A DNA stretch of 64,000 bases from Polaromonas sp. (lineage in GTDB: Bacteria > Pseudomonadota > Gammaproteobacteria > Burkholderiales > Burkholderiaceae_C). The position numbers and the translations under genes are program-made. Shown here piece after piece: positions 9,601 to 18,200 of the stretch (position 1 is its first letter; each line of letters opens with the position of its first letter). The stretch is from the NCBI GenBank assembly GCA_030655515.1, contig JAURVI010000010.1, forward strand, positions 1-64,000, given 5' to 3'. The notes beneath the pieces are model-generated. The model worked only from the letters and a program-made list of their open reading frames with translations, had not been told where the DNA came from and did no database searches.

Positions 9601-11369
9601 TGGAGTTCCCGGTGGAGACGGTCTCGCGCGTCATTCATTACCTTGGGCGAGAGGCCCGCTTCGTGGTGGCGATCAACATCACCGCACAGGTCAAAGCCGA
9701 GAACGACGTGCAGGCCTACCTGTTCACGCTGCAGCGCGCCGCCGACGCGACCCAGGCCATTACCCGCCAGCGCACACTGGAAGCCGCGATGCAGGAAACG
9801 GTGGACCAGGCCAGGGCCGTGGTCGGCGCGCACCAGGCGGTCGTCAGTTTGACGGCCCGGGAGGGCGGGCCGCAAGCGATCAATGCCTTGTCCCTCTCCG
9901 ACAAATATGCCAACGGCCGGGATTTCGTGAAACAGTCCTATGCCAGCGGTATCTATTCGCTCGTGTGCGAAACCAACAGCCCGATGCGGCTGACACAGGC
10001 GGAGCTGGAAGCGCTCCCGCACTGGCGCGATTTTGGCGACCAGGCCGACAACAAACACCCGCCCATGCGCGGCTGGCTGGCGGTGCCGCTGACGGGGCGC
10101 AACGGCGAGAATATCGGGTTGCTGCAGTTGACCGATAAATACGAGGGCGAGTTCACCTTGCAGGACCAGTATGTCAGCGCCGAGCTGGCCCAACTGGCCT
10201 CCATCGCCATTGAAAATGTCAAACTGTTCGAGCAGGTACACCGGCTCAATCTGGGGCTGGAAGAAAAAGTCGCCGAGCGGACCGCCGCCCTGGCGCGGCA
10301 AGAGGCTTTGTTCCGGGCGCTGACCGAGCAGGCTCCGCAGATCATCTGGAATGTCGACGCTGACGGCAAGGTGATCTACCTGAACCGGAGGTGGTACGAG
10401 TTGATGGGCGGTACACCGGCTGACTGGCTGGGATACAAGTGGATGACCGTGGTACACCCCGATGACCTGGACGACATGTCCGCCAACTGGGGGGCGTCGC
10501 GCCGGAGCCTGACGCCGTATGTGGGCATGCGGCGCCTGCTGGCCAAGGACGGCGCCTACCACGCCATGTCTTACCGGGCTTCGCCGGTGCTTGACGACAA
10601 CGGCAGCGTGCTGTTCTGGGTCGGTATTGATGCCGATGTGACCGAGATCAAGGAGATCGAGACCGCTTTGCGCTTGTCCAACCAGGAACTGGAAGCCTTT
10701 TCCTATTCGGTGTCGCATGACCTGCGTTCGCCGCTGAACACGGTGGACGGTTTTAGCCGCCTGCTGGCCAGGCAGCTCGGTGCCGACAACCCGAACGAGA
10801 AAGTTCAACACTACCTCGCCCGCATCCAGGCCGGGGTGGCGCAGATGGGGCAATTGATCGAAGACTTGTTGTCGCTGGCGCAGGTCTCGCGTATGCAGTT
10901 GCGCCATGAAACGGTCGATCTGAGCGCCATCGCGCGCGAGATCGCGGATGAATGCCAGGGCCGTCACCCGGAACGCGTGGCGCGCATCAGCATAGAAGAC
11001 GGCTTACAGGTTCAGGGCGACGGTCGGCTGATCCGTGTGTTGATGGAAAATCTGTTCGGCAATGCCTGGAAATTCACTTCGCAGCGAGATTGTGCCGAAA
11101 TCAGGGTCGGGCGCAAAATCGACGCTGCCGGCACCTCGACGTTTTTCGTGCAGGACAATGGGGCCGGCTTCGACATGGCGTATGCCGACAAGCTCTTCAA
11201 TACCTTTCAAAGGCTGCATGCCGCGGTCGAGTTTCCCGGAACCGGCGTGGGCCTGGCTACGGTCAGCCGGGTGGTTGGCCGCCATCGCGGCCAGGTGTGG
11301 GCCGAATCCGAGCCGGGCAAAGGAGCCACCTTCTTTTTCACCTTGCCCGGCGCCATCGCGGCCCCTTGA
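6675..11369 (+). CDS. multi-sensor histidine kinase (Cache-HAMP-PAS x6-GAF-HisKA-HATPase)
   Basis: This 1564-residue membrane kinase has TM1 at about 9-29, a periplasmic Cache-like region to ~275, TM2 at 278-302 and HAMP at 304-361. PAS folds begin near 376, 522, 649, 765, 896 and 1212, several followed by PAC-type segments such as VAVERDITERK. A GAF domain spans about 1020-1185. The HisKA phospho-acceptor lies in SVSHDLRSPLN (His about 1348), and the ATPase has the N box ENLFGNAWKF, G1 DNGAGFD and G2 GTGVGLATV. No receiver is attached, fitting its pairing with the upstream Rcp1-like protein. The track opens at a TTG (6642); the ATG at 6675 after GGAAAG fits better. The signal sensed is not evident. 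Confidence 0.92.
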   Translation: MKARISLRVRIVMLVMAAIVPLFGLSIFKALHNADAELERAKSNLRFAASLVAASQERVADSARQMLTVIASLPGLQDGKNLDCDRYFSSLTRRFPEYANLGILGLDGYTRCHALGSDKKAFSGDRAHFRNAIEQRRFVVGNYRQGPLAGKPVIAFAQPVIDADDKVTGVVFAALDLTEMAKSVAGIQLPSGAALGIHDRDGALLAGKPALPIQVGKKVLSPVLREAVKTWSMGVREGVDGAGHERLWAFMPSSPHAEAAVFVAVSLDRDQVVGSIRKQLWLELAVLALVAFLGGWVAWMIGGSALVAPTRQILHATRELEKGNLNVRIPVLRSDAQGEFSRIAASFNLMADSLEQRENDLEKELTRSRQAYATLDLTINSMQEGLMAVDILGRVLLMNEAASRLFVLDQAPTILSRQWPQHLGLFVPGTDTLYAVDELPLHRALQGKSGGPLHILVRNDAAPEGRLISVSYRPMQGPDGIVGALMVFADITQLEQLQMEQTRSYEQLQEVQRKLLNAQHLGRIGNWELNLKTGQLWWSDEMYELYGLAREDFDGNPDTVIRLTHPDDRPGYERLRDEAIRNGLPLDIEYRIVTPGGQTRWIHQLGELHVDSTGMAILRDGVAQDITGRKLAERAAARTTELLRRTGEMGKIGGWEVILDGMRLVWSEQIYRIHELDRATEPSVAEALAFYALEARAVMNAAVQGALEHGLPWDLELPLVTAKGRRIWVRTQGQALTQDGKVERVVGMLQDITEKHDSQQHLRLLETAISRLNDIVLISEIDPLDKQSRRIVFVNDAFERCTGHSREEVLGKPTGFLRGPKTQGSELDRIGAALRKMEPVRAELTNYKKNGEEFWLELDIVPIADAKGVFTHWVAVERDITERKLSEQALIDGEQRYAALFKSAPVPMWIVDAQTLKFLAVNETTISGYGYSRDEFLQLTLFDIRPRAEQERLEQYVAKGFTGAPTRWLHVRKDGLEFPVETVSRVIHYLGREARFVVAINITAQVKAENDVQAYLFTLQRAADATQAITRQRTLEAAMQETVDQARAVVGAHQAVVSLTAREGGPQAINALSLSDKYANGRDFVKQSYASGIYSLVCETNSPMRLTQAELEALPHWRDFGDQADNKHPPMRGWLAVPLTGRNGENIGLLQLTDKYEGEFTLQDQYVSAELAQLASIAIENVKLFEQVHRLNLGLEEKVAERTAALARQEALFRALTEQAPQIIWNVDADGKVIYLNRRWYELMGGTPADWLGYKWMTVVHPDDLDDMSANWGASRRSLTPYVGMRRLLAKDGAYHAMSYRASPVLDDNGSVLFWVGIDADVTEIKEIETALRLSNQELEAFSYSVSHDLRSPLNTVDGFSRLLARQLGADNPNEKVQHYLARIQAGVAQMGQLIEDLLSLAQVSRMQLRHETVDLSAIAREIADECQGRHPERVARISIEDGLQVQGDGRLIRVLMENLFGNAWKFTSQRDCAEIRVGRKIDAAGTSTFFVQDNGAGFDMAYADKLFNTFQRLHAAVEFPGTGVGLATVSRVVGRHRGQVWAESEPGKGATFFFTLPGAIAAP

Positions 11370-11472
11370 ATTCGGCTTATAACGACAAAGTCCCGGAAAT
11401 AAAAATAATCCAGTTCGATTAGACTGATCAATGTAACAAATGTGTCAATCATCATTTTGATGGGTTTTTCTT

Positions 11473-12114
11473 ATGCCGCGCGAACCCCGGAGTTTTGAAA
11501 ACGCCATCACGGCGAACGATTTTTCCAGTGCCGATTATTGCGGCACCACTTATGCCGCCAAATTGCTGGGGCTGTCGGTGGCCACGGTGCAGTCGCTGGT
11601 TGAAAAGGGCGAAATCGAGGCATGGAAAACGCTGGGCGGGCATCGCCGGTTGTCCCTGCGCGCCATCAACAACTACCTGCAAAAAAACAGTCCGCAACTG
11701 GCCCAGGTTGATCCGGACCCCCGACATCGCCTGAGTGTGCTGGTGGTGGAAGACGATGAAGTCGCCCGCGATCTCTACAAGGCCCAGTTCGACGAATGGG
11801 ATTTGGCGGTGGACTGCAGCTTCATGCCGTCCGCCCTGGAGGCTTTGATGGACATCGCCAGCATGCGGCCCGACCTGTTGATCACAGACCTGATCATGCC
11901 GGGTGTTGACGGCATGGAGATGCTGCGCGCCCTCAAGCGCAACCAGCAGTTGCTAGCCATGCAGATACTGGTCATCAGCGGCCTGCCCAGAGAGGCTATC
12001 GAGGAAAGAGGCGGTCTTCCGCCCAACTCGTACTACCTTGAAAAGCCGATCAATTTTGACTGGCTGCATGGTTATGTCTGCGCGCTTCTTGGGGCTAATC
12101 GCAAGTGGCGATAG
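11473..12114 (+). CDS. HTH (excisionase/MerR-like)-receiver response regulator
   Basis: This 213-residue protein has reversed domain order. Residues about 20-65 (TTYAAKLLGLSVATVQSLVEKGEI...GGHRRLSLRAINNYL) form an excisionase/MerR-like winged helix. Residues about 82-205 form a receiver with VVEDDEVARD, phospho-acceptor LLITDLIMPGVDG, switch VISG and Lys in YLEKPI. It likely acts as a DNA-binding output for the adjacent kinase; this is inferred from position only. The ~100-base leader after the kinase gene is AT-rich (TAAAAATAATCC...TTAGACT) and probably holds its own promoter. The Shine-Dalgarno is poor. Confidence 0.85.
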   Translation: MPREPRSFENAITANDFSSADYCGTTYAAKLLGLSVATVQSLVEKGEIEAWKTLGGHRRLSLRAINNYLQKNSPQLAQVDPDPRHRLSVLVVEDDEVARDLYKAQFDEWDLAVDCSFMPSALEALMDIASMRPDLLITDLIMPGVDGMEMLRALKRNQQLLAMQILVISGLPREAIEERGGLPPNSYYLEKPINFDWLHGYVCALLGANRKWR

Positions 12115-12135
12115 CCAATTCGGCCTGCGCTTGTT

Positions 12136-13254
12136 CTACGCCGGGTGAAAGCGGTAAATGCCGTCGCTTCCCCGCAGGCGTCGCAGCTTGCCCTCAAACC
12201 ACAACGTATGCAGATGGGCAACCGCCTCGCCCAGGGCGAACGTGGTTTGGTGCAGATCCAGCTTGCGTTTGAACATCACGGGCAGGATGTCCGTGCCGCT
12301 GCAGGGGCTGGCCTGGCAGGCCTCCATGACTTCCGCCAGCCGGTCACGGTGGTGCTCATGCAGTTGCGCGATGCGCGTGTGCAAGCCTTTGAAGGGTTTG
12401 CCATGGGACGGCAGTGTCAGCGTATCGGGGTGCAGCGCCTTGAATTTGTCGATCGACTGCAAAAACAGCGTCAGCGGATTGGACTCCGGCTCGATGTCGT
12501 AGACACTGATATTGGTCGAGATGCGTGGCAATATCATGTCGCCGCTGATCAGTAAACCGGCGACGCGCCCTTCGGGGGTCGTTGCCGCAGTCCCCGTGGG
12601 AGCCAACGAGACATCAGCGCAGGACAGGGCGATGTGTTCGGGCGCATGGCCGTAGCCGCTGATGCAGGTCCAGTTGCGGCCCCCGATGGCGATGACCTGG
12701 CCGTCCATCATGCGGTGGAATCGGCTGGGGACCTCGGGTACCAGGCCGGGGTAGTAGCTGGCGCGCGCCTTGATTTGCGCCATGGCCTGCGGATCGGTCA
12801 GCCCGTGCGATGCAAAAAACGCGGCCGCACTCTCGCCCCCGAAAGCGGAGCTGCCCCGGCTGTTGATGCGGGCGGCATTGTAGTCGGTGGCGCTGATCCA
12901 CAGCGGCGCGTTCCAGCGGGCGCACAGCCAGTGCGCCAGCCCGACGTGGTCCGGGTGCATGTGGGTGACGATGACCCGCAGGATCGGCAAACCTTCGAGC
13001 TCGTTGGCGAAAATCTGCTCCCATTGCGCCTTGGATTCATCTTGGGTGATGCAGCAGTCCACGACCGTCCAGCCGCGAACCTTGCCGTCGGGGCCGTCCA
13101 GTTCATCGCGCAGCAGCCACAGATTGATGTGGTCCAGCGCGAAAGGCAGGGTCATGCGTAGCCACTTGACGCCCGGGGCCACCTCCAGGGCGCCTCCGGT
13201 CGGCGGCAAAATATCGCCGAGAGGGTAGTGCAATTGGGCTTCTTGTGCATTCAT
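12136..13254 (-). CDS. MBL-fold metallo-hydrolase
   Basis: This 372-residue metallo-beta-lactamase-fold protein has the metal motif THMHPDHVG near residue 90, a later His in ISGYGHAPEHIAL, and Asp in ISGDMILPR. These residues fit a di-metal hydrolase of the glyoxalase II/lactonase type. The C-terminal ~80 residues resemble the helical extension of long MBL hydrolases found beside acyl-CoA genes. It is divergent from liuR, and the shared 112-base intergenic region holds a LiuR-type palindrome, so it is probably a LiuR regulon member. The substrate is unknown; a CoA thioester or lactone would fit the neighbourhood. Confidence 0.85.
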   Translation of the reverse strand: MNAQEAQLHYPLGDILPPTGGALEVAPGVKWLRMTLPFALDHINLWLLRDELDGPDGKVRGWTVVDCCITQDESKAQWEQIFANELEGLPILRVIVTHMHPDHVGLAHWLCARWNAPLWISATDYNAARINSRGSSAFGGESAAAFFASHGLTDPQAMAQIKARASYYPGLVPEVPSRFHRMMDGQVIAIGGRNWTCISGYGHAPEHIALSCADVSLAPTGTAATTPEGRVAGLLISGDMILPRISTNISVYDIEPESNPLTLFLQSIDKFKALHPDTLTLPSHGKPFKGLHTRIAQLHEHHRDRLAEVMEACQASPCSGTDILPVMFKRKLDLHQTTFALGEAVAHLHTLWFEGKLRRLRGSDGIYRFHPA

Positions 13255-13281
13255 CTTGTAAGATTGCTGATTAGGTTGACG

Positions 13282-13297
13282 TTTACGTTAACGTAAA
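13282..13297. promoter_or_regulatory. LiuR-type operator between MBL gene and liuR
   Basis: A perfect 16-base palindrome, TTTACGTTAACGTAAA, lies in the divergent intergenic region, preceded by TTGACG. The same TTTACG half-site recurs in the second palindrome downstream of liuR. MerR-family regulators bind such palindromes between spaced promoter elements, so it probably controls both divergent genes. Confidence 0.75.
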
Positions 13298-13366
13298 TGT
13301 GAGCGTTCTATTACACCTGATTTTTCGAGCAGCTTCACAACGGGCCTGTCACCAGGGTTTCACAGC

Positions 13367-13768
13367 ATGGCAATCACCACACACTCCATCGGCGATCTGG
13401 CCAAAGAGTTCGACCTGACGACACGCGCCATCCGCTTTTATGAAGACATGGGCTTGCTGCAGCCCCAGCGTGAGGGGCCGGCCGGCCGAAACCGCGTCTA
13501 TACCGCGCGCGACAGAACCCGGCTCAAGCTGACCTTGCGGGCCAAACGGCTGGGTTTGAGCCTGGTTGAGGCCAAAGAGCTCATCGACATGTACGATTCG
13601 CCGCGCGACACCGTTCCCCAACTGAAGAAGTTCTTGCTCATCCTGGGCGAGCATCGCGCAGAGCTCGACGCGCAGATGGTCGATCTGAGAACCACGCTGG
13701 ATGAAGTCAAGGCCCACGAAAAAGAAGCCCGGGCGCTGCTCGCCAAGACCGGCAAAACGGCAAAGTAG
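13367..13768 (+). CDS. liuR: MerR-family transcriptional regulator of leucine/acyl-CoA catabolism
   Basis: This 133-residue MerR protein has an N-terminal winged helix (SIGDLAKEFDLTTRAIRFYEDMGLL) and a C-terminal coiled coil (residues about 80-125). It has no metal-binding cysteines, which excludes the mercury/zinc/copper-sensing branches and fits the LiuR group that responds to branched-chain acyl-CoA intermediates. Near-identical palindromes lie upstream (13282) and downstream (13775), the latter in front of the thioesterase-liuA transcript. The name rests on this context plus sequence type. Confidence 0.87.
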   Translation: MAITTHSIGDLAKEFDLTTRAIRFYEDMGLLQPQREGPAGRNRVYTARDRTRLKLTLRAKRLGLSLVEAKELIDMYDSPRDTVPQLKKFLLILGEHRAELDAQMVDLRTTLDEVKAHEKEARALLAKTGKTAK

Positions 13769-13774
13769 GCCATA

Positions 13775-13798
13775 ATTGACGTTTACGTAAACGTCAAT
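13775..13798. promoter_or_regulatory. LiuR-type operator upstream of the liu operon
   Basis: A perfect 24-base palindrome centred on TTTACGTAAA, with outer arms ATTGACG and CGTCAAT, ends 12 bases before the thioesterase ATG. It contains the same half-sites as the palindrome at 13282 and overlaps where a promoter for the operon must lie. Confidence 0.8.
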
Positions 13799-13810
13799 CA
13801 GGAGTTGACC

Positions 13811-14272
13811 ATGGAATTCCCCCGTTTCGAGCCCAGGGACGAAGGTTACGCGGCCCGGGTGCAGGGCAGCTTTGCGCGCCAGGGTGTCATGGCGACCATC
13901 GGCGCTTCGCTGGCCGGGATAGAGCCCGGACGGGTGGTCATTGAGCTGGCGTGGGCGGCCGGCCTGAGCCAGCAGCACGGTTTTTTGCATGCCGGCATGG
14001 TGGCTACGGCGCTCGACTCGGCCTGCGGTTACGCCGGCTTCACGCTGATGCCAGCCGATGCGGGTGTGCTGACCATCGAATACAAGATCAACCTGCTGGC
14101 CCCCGCGAAAGGCCAGCGCTTTCGCATGGTGGGCCAGGTGGTCAAGCCGGGGCGCACGGTCACGGTGACCGAAGGGCGGGCCTATGCCATCGACGAAGGC
14201 CGTGAAAAACTCATCGCCACCATGAGCGCCACGTTAATGACAGTGCTGGGCCGTGAAGACGTGAAAAACTGA
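13811..14272 (+). CDS. PaaI-like hotdog-fold acyl-CoA thioesterase
   Basis: This 153-residue hotdog thioesterase has the PaaI/COG2050 pattern: [23 protein letters not shown] on the hotdog helix, then [15 protein letters not shown] and a C-terminal strand with MSATLMTV. Such enzymes release CoA from stalled acyl-CoA intermediates. The ATG at 13811 has AGGAG seven bases upstream, which beats the TTG at 13805. It is the first gene after the liu operator and 19 bases before liuA, so it is probably the first gene of the operon. Confidence 0.86.
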   Translation: MEFPRFEPRDEGYAARVQGSFARQGVMATIGASLAGIEPGRVVIELAWAAGLSQQHGFLHAGMVATALDSACGYAGFTLMPADAGVLTIEYKINLLAPAKGQRFRMVGQVVKPGRTVTVTEGRAYAIDEGREKLIATMSATLMTVLGREDVKN

Positions 14273-14291
14273 AACAAAAAAGGAGAATCCA

Positions 14292-15539
14292 GTGAACAAC
14301 CTGCCCGGACTCAACTTCCAGCTCGGACAGGACATTGATGTCCTGCGCGATGCGGTGCGCGATTTCGCTCAAGATCAGATCGCGCCGCGGGCTTTCGAGA
14401 TTGACCGCGACGGCCAGTTTCCGATGGATCTGTGGCGAAAAATGGGCGCTCTGGGCGTGCTCGGCATCACGGTCAGCGAGGAATATGGCGGTGCCAACAT
14501 GGGCTACCTGGCGCACATGGTCGCGATGGAGGAAATCAGCCGCGCCAGCGCCTCGGTGGGGTTGTCCTACGGCGCTCACAGCAATCTGTGCGTCAACCAG
14601 ATCAAGCGCAACGGCACGCAGGAGCAGCGCCGAAAATACCTGCCGAAGCTGATCACCGGCGAACATGTCGGCGCGCTCGCCATGAGCGAACCCGGCGCCG
14701 GCAGCGACGTCATGTCAATGAAGCTCAAGGCTGAGGACAAGGGCGGCTATTACCTGCTCAACGGCAGCAAGATGTGGATCACCAACGGGCCGGACGCCGA
14801 CACCTTGGTGGTCTATGCCAAGACCGAGCCCGAAACTGGCCCCCACGCTGCGCTGCCCCCCGAGGGGGCTGTTTTGCCTAGGGGCGGCCCGTCGGCAAAA
14901 CGCGGCGCGCACAGCATCACCGCCTTCCTGATCGAAAAAGGCATGAAAGGCTTTTCCGTCGCGCAAAAGCTCGACAAGCTCGGCATGCGCGGTTCGCACA
15001 CCGGTGAGCTGGTGTTCGACAATGTGGAAGTGCCGGCGCAAAATATCCTGGGCGGTCTCAACGGCGGCGCCAAAGTGTTGATGAGCGGCCTGGACTACGA
15101 GCGCGCCGTGCTCACCGGCGGCCCCCTGGGCATCATGCAGTCCGTCATGGACAACGTGATTCCCTACATTCACGACCGCAAGCAGTTCGGTGCCCCCATT
15201 GGCGAGTTCCAGTTGATTCAGGGCAAGGTGGCCGACATGTACACCGTGCTGCAGGCCGGGCGTTCGTTTGCCTACACGGTTGCCAAAAATCTGGACATGC
15301 TGGGAACGGAGCATGTGCGCCAGGTGCGCAAGGACTGCGCATCGGTCATTCTCTGGTGCGCTGAAAAGGCCACCTGGATGGCCGGTGAAGGCGTGCAGAT
15401 TTTCGGCGGCAATGGCTACATCAACGACTACCCGCTGGGCCGCCTCTGGCGCGACGCCAAGCTGTACGAAATCGGCGCCGGCACCAGCGAAATCCGCCGC
15501 ATGCTGATTGGACGCGAGTTGTTTGCCGAGACTATGTGA
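14292..15539 (+). CDS. liuA: isovaleryl-CoA dehydrogenase carrying an in-frame repeat
   Basis: This acyl-CoA dehydrogenase oxidises isovaleryl-CoA to 3-methylcrotonyl-CoA in leucine breakdown. Marks are [59 protein letters not shown], the YERAVL region with the likely catalytic Glu, and [10 protein letters not shown]. The GTG start at 14292 follows AGGAG. At 415 residues it is about 22-25 longer than usual. The excess is residues about 183-203 ([16 protein letters not shown]), encoded by a reverse-oriented copy of repeat family 1 in the loop before [13 protein letters not shown]. It should still fold, since the insert sits in a surface loop; this is inference. Confidence 0.92.
   Translation: MNNLPGLNFQLGQDIDVLRDAVRDFAQDQIAPRAFEIDRDGQFPMDLWRKMGALGVLGITVSEEYGGANMGYLAHMVAMEEISRASASVGLSYGAHSNLCVNQIKRNGTQEQRRKYLPKLITGEHVGALAMSEPGAGSDVMSMKLKAEDKGGYYLLNGSKMWITNGPDADTLVVYAKTEPETGPHAALPPEGAVLPRGGPSAKRGAHSITAFLIEKGMKGFSVAQKLDKLGMRGSHTGELVFDNVEVPAQNILGGLNGGAKVLMSGLDYERAVLTGGPLGIMQSVMDNVIPYIHDRKQFGAPIGEFQLIQGKVADMYTVLQAGRSFAYTVAKNLDMLGTEHVRQVRKDCASVILWCAEKATWMAGEGVQIFGGNGYINDYPLGRLWRDAKLYEIGAGTSEIRRMLIGRELFAETM
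14838..14901 (-). repeat. repeat family 1, reverse copy inside liuA
   Basis: On the minus strand this reads GGGCCGCCCCTAGGCAAAAC followed by AGCCCCCTCGGGGGGCAGCG and GCGTGGGGGCC, the same order as the copies in uvrA, liuD, waaC and tetR. It is the only reverse copy, and it is also open when read from the other strand. Confidence 0.85.
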
Positions 15540-15548
15540 AAATTGACG

Positions 15549-16205
15549 ATGCACTCAGAAATACAACAGCTTTTTTCCTACAACCGCGCCTGGGCCGCGC
15601 AGATGGAGCGCGACCGGCCGGGCTTTTTCACGGGGCTGATCAAGCAGCAAAAGCCCAGGTACATGTGGATTGGCTGCTCTGACAGCCGGGTTCCGGCCAA
15701 CCAGATCACCGGCCTGGAGCCGGGCGAAGTGTTTGTGCATAGGAATGTGGCCAACATCGTGGTGCATTCCGACCTCAACGCGCTCTCGGCCATCCAGTTC
15801 GCGGTGGAAATGCTCAAGGTGGAGCACCTCATGGTCGTGGGGCACTACGGCTGCGGCGGCGTGCAGGCGGCGTTGGCCGGTGCGCGCATCGGGCTGGCGG
15901 ACAACTGGATACGCCACATCCAGGACGTGCGTGACCGGCACAGTGCGCTGCTGGAGCGCCTGCCCGAGGCGCACCGCGCCGACGCGCTGTGCGACCTCAA
16001 TGTGATCGAGCAGGTGGTCAACGTCTGTGTGAGCACCGTGATGGTCGATGCCTGGGCCAGGGGCCAGAAGATCAGCATTCATGGCTGGACCTACGGCGTT
16101 CACGATGGCCTGCTGCAGGACCTGAAAATGACTGTCTCCGATCCCGCCGAACTCGACACGCTGTACCGTGCGGCGGTTGACCGCGTCAGGGACGCAAGAC
16201 GATAA
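15549..16205 (+). CDS. can: beta-class carbonic anhydrase
   Basis: This zinc enzyme interconverts CO2 and bicarbonate. At 218 residues it has the Zn/catalytic dyad motif CSDSRV (Cys about 43, Asp 45) and HYGCGG (His about 99, Cys 102), as in E. coli Can. The ATG at 15549 is preferred over the TTG at 15543 because homologues begin at about this point. It starts 9 bases after liuA and ends 2 bases before aceK, so it is embedded in the leucine operon. A probable role is bicarbonate supply for the biotin-dependent methylcrotonyl-CoA carboxylase encoded further on; that link is inferred from position. Confidence 0.92.
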   Translation: MHSEIQQLFSYNRAWAAQMERDRPGFFTGLIKQQKPRYMWIGCSDSRVPANQITGLEPGEVFVHRNVANIVVHSDLNALSAIQFAVEMLKVEHLMVVGHYGCGGVQAALAGARIGLADNWIRHIQDVRDRHSALLERLPEAHRADALCDLNVIEQVVNVCVSTVMVDAWARGQKISIHGWTYGVHDGLLQDLKMTVSDPAELDTLYRAAVDRVRDARR

Positions 16206-16207
16206 GC

Positions 16208-18019
16208 ATGTTTCCCCGGCGCCTCGACTCTCCGCTGGCCTACGAAATCGCCAAAGCGATGATGGATGGCTTTAATCGCCACTACCGGCTATTTCGCACC
16301 GAATCGGCCCGTGCCAAGCACCGGTTCGAAACGGCGGACTGGCACGGCCAGCAGCGGGCCCAGCGGGAGCGCATCGAGTTTTATGACCTGAGGGTGCGCG
16401 AGGCCTCAACCCGGCTGGAGCGCGAATTCAAGGCCGGGGAGCAGCCGATGGACGTGTGGCAGCAGGTCAAGCTGCATTACATCGGTTTGCTGGTCAACCA
16501 CCACCAGCCTGAGCTGGCCGAGACCTTCTTCAATTCGGTCACCACCAAGATCCTGCATCGCAGCTATTTCCAGAACGACTTCATTTTTGTACGGCCGGCC
16601 GTCAGCACCGAGTACATCGAAAACGACGAACCTGCCGCGCAGCCCACCTACCGGGCCTATTATCCCCAGCGGGACACCTTGCACCAGCACCTGTCTCGCA
16701 TGGTGAGCGACTTTGACCTGCGCCTGGAGTTTGAAGACCTGGCGCGTGACGTGGCTTACGTGGTGGAAGAAATCAACAGCCGCCTGGGCGATGTCAAATT
16801 ACGCGCCAACTTCCAGATTCAGGCGCTCTCCAGCCTGTTTTTCCGCAACAAGGGCGCCTACATTGTCGGCAAGCTGATCAACGGCTTCAACGAGCTGCCG
16901 TTTGCGCTGCCGCTGCTGCACGGAAAGTCGAACAGGCTGGTGATTGATGCGATGCTGATTGGGGAAGACGACCTGCTGATCCTCTTCAGTTTCGCGCGCG
17001 CCTATTTCATGGTGGAGATGGGGATTCCCTCGGCCTATGTGCAGTTTTTGCGCAGCATGATGCCGCGCATGCCGCGCGCCGAAATCTACAATGCACTCGG
17101 TCTGGCCAAGCAGGGCAAGACACTTTTTTACCGTGATTTTCTGTACCATCTGCGCCACTCGACCGACAAATTCCGCATCGCCCCCGGCATCAAGGGCATG
17201 GTCATGCTGGTGTTCGATCTGCCCTCGTTTCCCTATGTGTTCAAGGTCATCAAGGACCATTACCCGCCGCAAAAAGACACGACGAGAGAGCAGATCCAGG
17301 GCAAATACCTGCTGGTCAAGCAGCACGACCGCGTCGGCCGCATGGCCGACACCCAGGAGTACAGCGAGGTGGCCTTTCCGCGCGAGCGTTTTGACGACGA
17401 GCTGATTGCCGAGATCGAGAAATTCGCGCCCAGCCAACTGGAGATCAGCGACCGCGATGGCGACGGAAACATGGAGATCATCATCAAGCACGTCTACATC
17501 GAGCGCCGCATGATCCCGCTCAATATTTATTTGCAGGAAGCCTTCGACGCCGGTGTCACGGAGCCAGCCGCAAAAAACCAGATCGAGCGCGCCGTGATCG
17601 AATACGGCAACGCCATCAAGGACCTGGTGGCGGCCAACATCTTTCCCGGCGACATGCTGTGGAAGAACTTTGGCATCACGCGCCATGGCAAGGTGGTTTT
17701 TTACGACTACGACGAGATCGAATACATCACCGACTGCAACTTCCGCCGGGTGCCGACGCCGCGCAATGAGGAAGAAGAAATGAGCGGCGAGGTCTGGTAC
17801 TCGGTCGGACCCAGGGATGTGTTTCCGGAAACCTTCGGCCCCTTCCTGCTGGGCAACGACGCGGTGCGCGAGGTCTTCATGAAATACCATGCCGACCTGC
17901 TGGACGTGGCCTTCTGGCAAAGCCACAAGGAGCGTATTGCGGCAGGCCATGTGCATGATGTGTTTCCCTACGAGCGGGACAGGCGCTTCGTGCGCAAATA
18001 CGCCGACCGGAAAACCTGA
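16208..18019 (+). CDS. aceK: isocitrate dehydrogenase kinase/phosphatase
   Basis: AceK phosphorylates and dephosphorylates isocitrate dehydrogenase, sending carbon to the glyoxylate bypass or through the TCA cycle. The 603-residue length and the segments [47 protein letters not shown] and [16 protein letters not shown] are characteristic. The last contains the metal-binding Asp of the kinase fold. It begins 2 bases after the carbonic anhydrase gene. There is no aceA or aceB beside it. Placement in the leucine operon makes sense because leucine yields only acetyl-CoA and acetoacetate. Confidence 0.95.
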   Translation: MFPRRLDSPLAYEIAKAMMDGFNRHYRLFRTESARAKHRFETADWHGQQRAQRERIEFYDLRVREASTRLEREFKAGEQPMDVWQQVKLHYIGLLVNHHQPELAETFFNSVTTKILHRSYFQNDFIFVRPAVSTEYIENDEPAAQPTYRAYYPQRDTLHQHLSRMVSDFDLRLEFEDLARDVAYVVEEINSRLGDVKLRANFQIQALSSLFFRNKGAYIVGKLINGFNELPFALPLLHGKSNRLVIDAMLIGEDDLLILFSFARAYFMVEMGIPSAYVQFLRSMMPRMPRAEIYNALGLAKQGKTLFYRDFLYHLRHSTDKFRIAPGIKGMVMLVFDLPSFPYVFKVIKDHYPPQKDTTREQIQGKYLLVKQHDRVGRMADTQEYSEVAFPRERFDDELIAEIEKFAPSQLEISDRDGDGNMEIIIKHVYIERRMIPLNIYLQEAFDAGVTEPAAKNQIERAVIEYGNAIKDLVAANIFPGDMLWKNFGITRHGKVVFYDYDEIEYITDCNFRRVPTPRNEEEEMSGEVWYSVGPRDVFPETFGPFLLGNDAVREVFMKYHADLLDVAFWQSHKERIAAGHVHDVFPYERDRRFVRKYADRKT

Positions 18020-18200
18020 AGATCTGTGATGCGAGCGGCCTGCCAGTTGCTGTCGGGCGCCTACAATGACTTTTTTTGAAGATGGTTACTGCGGCTCTCG
18101 CCCAGCAAGCGCGCGGCGCGGTGACTCAAGTTCTTAACCTTGGGCCAAGCGTGGTGACCTCGGTTGCTGCGCTGTCCCTCATCCACCAGGAGAAAAAACC

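Noticed and set aside
6939-10967. 1342-codon open frame on the minus strand opposite the histidine kinase
   Set aside because: It is an antisense shadow in a GC-rich gene: composition is Gln/His/Arg-rich, there is no domain, and the plus-strand kinase has unambiguous motifs throughout.
12158-12555. plus-strand frames opposite the MBL hydrolase gene
   Set aside because: These are shadows of the conserved MBL gene; the THMHPDH motif fixes the minus strand as coding.
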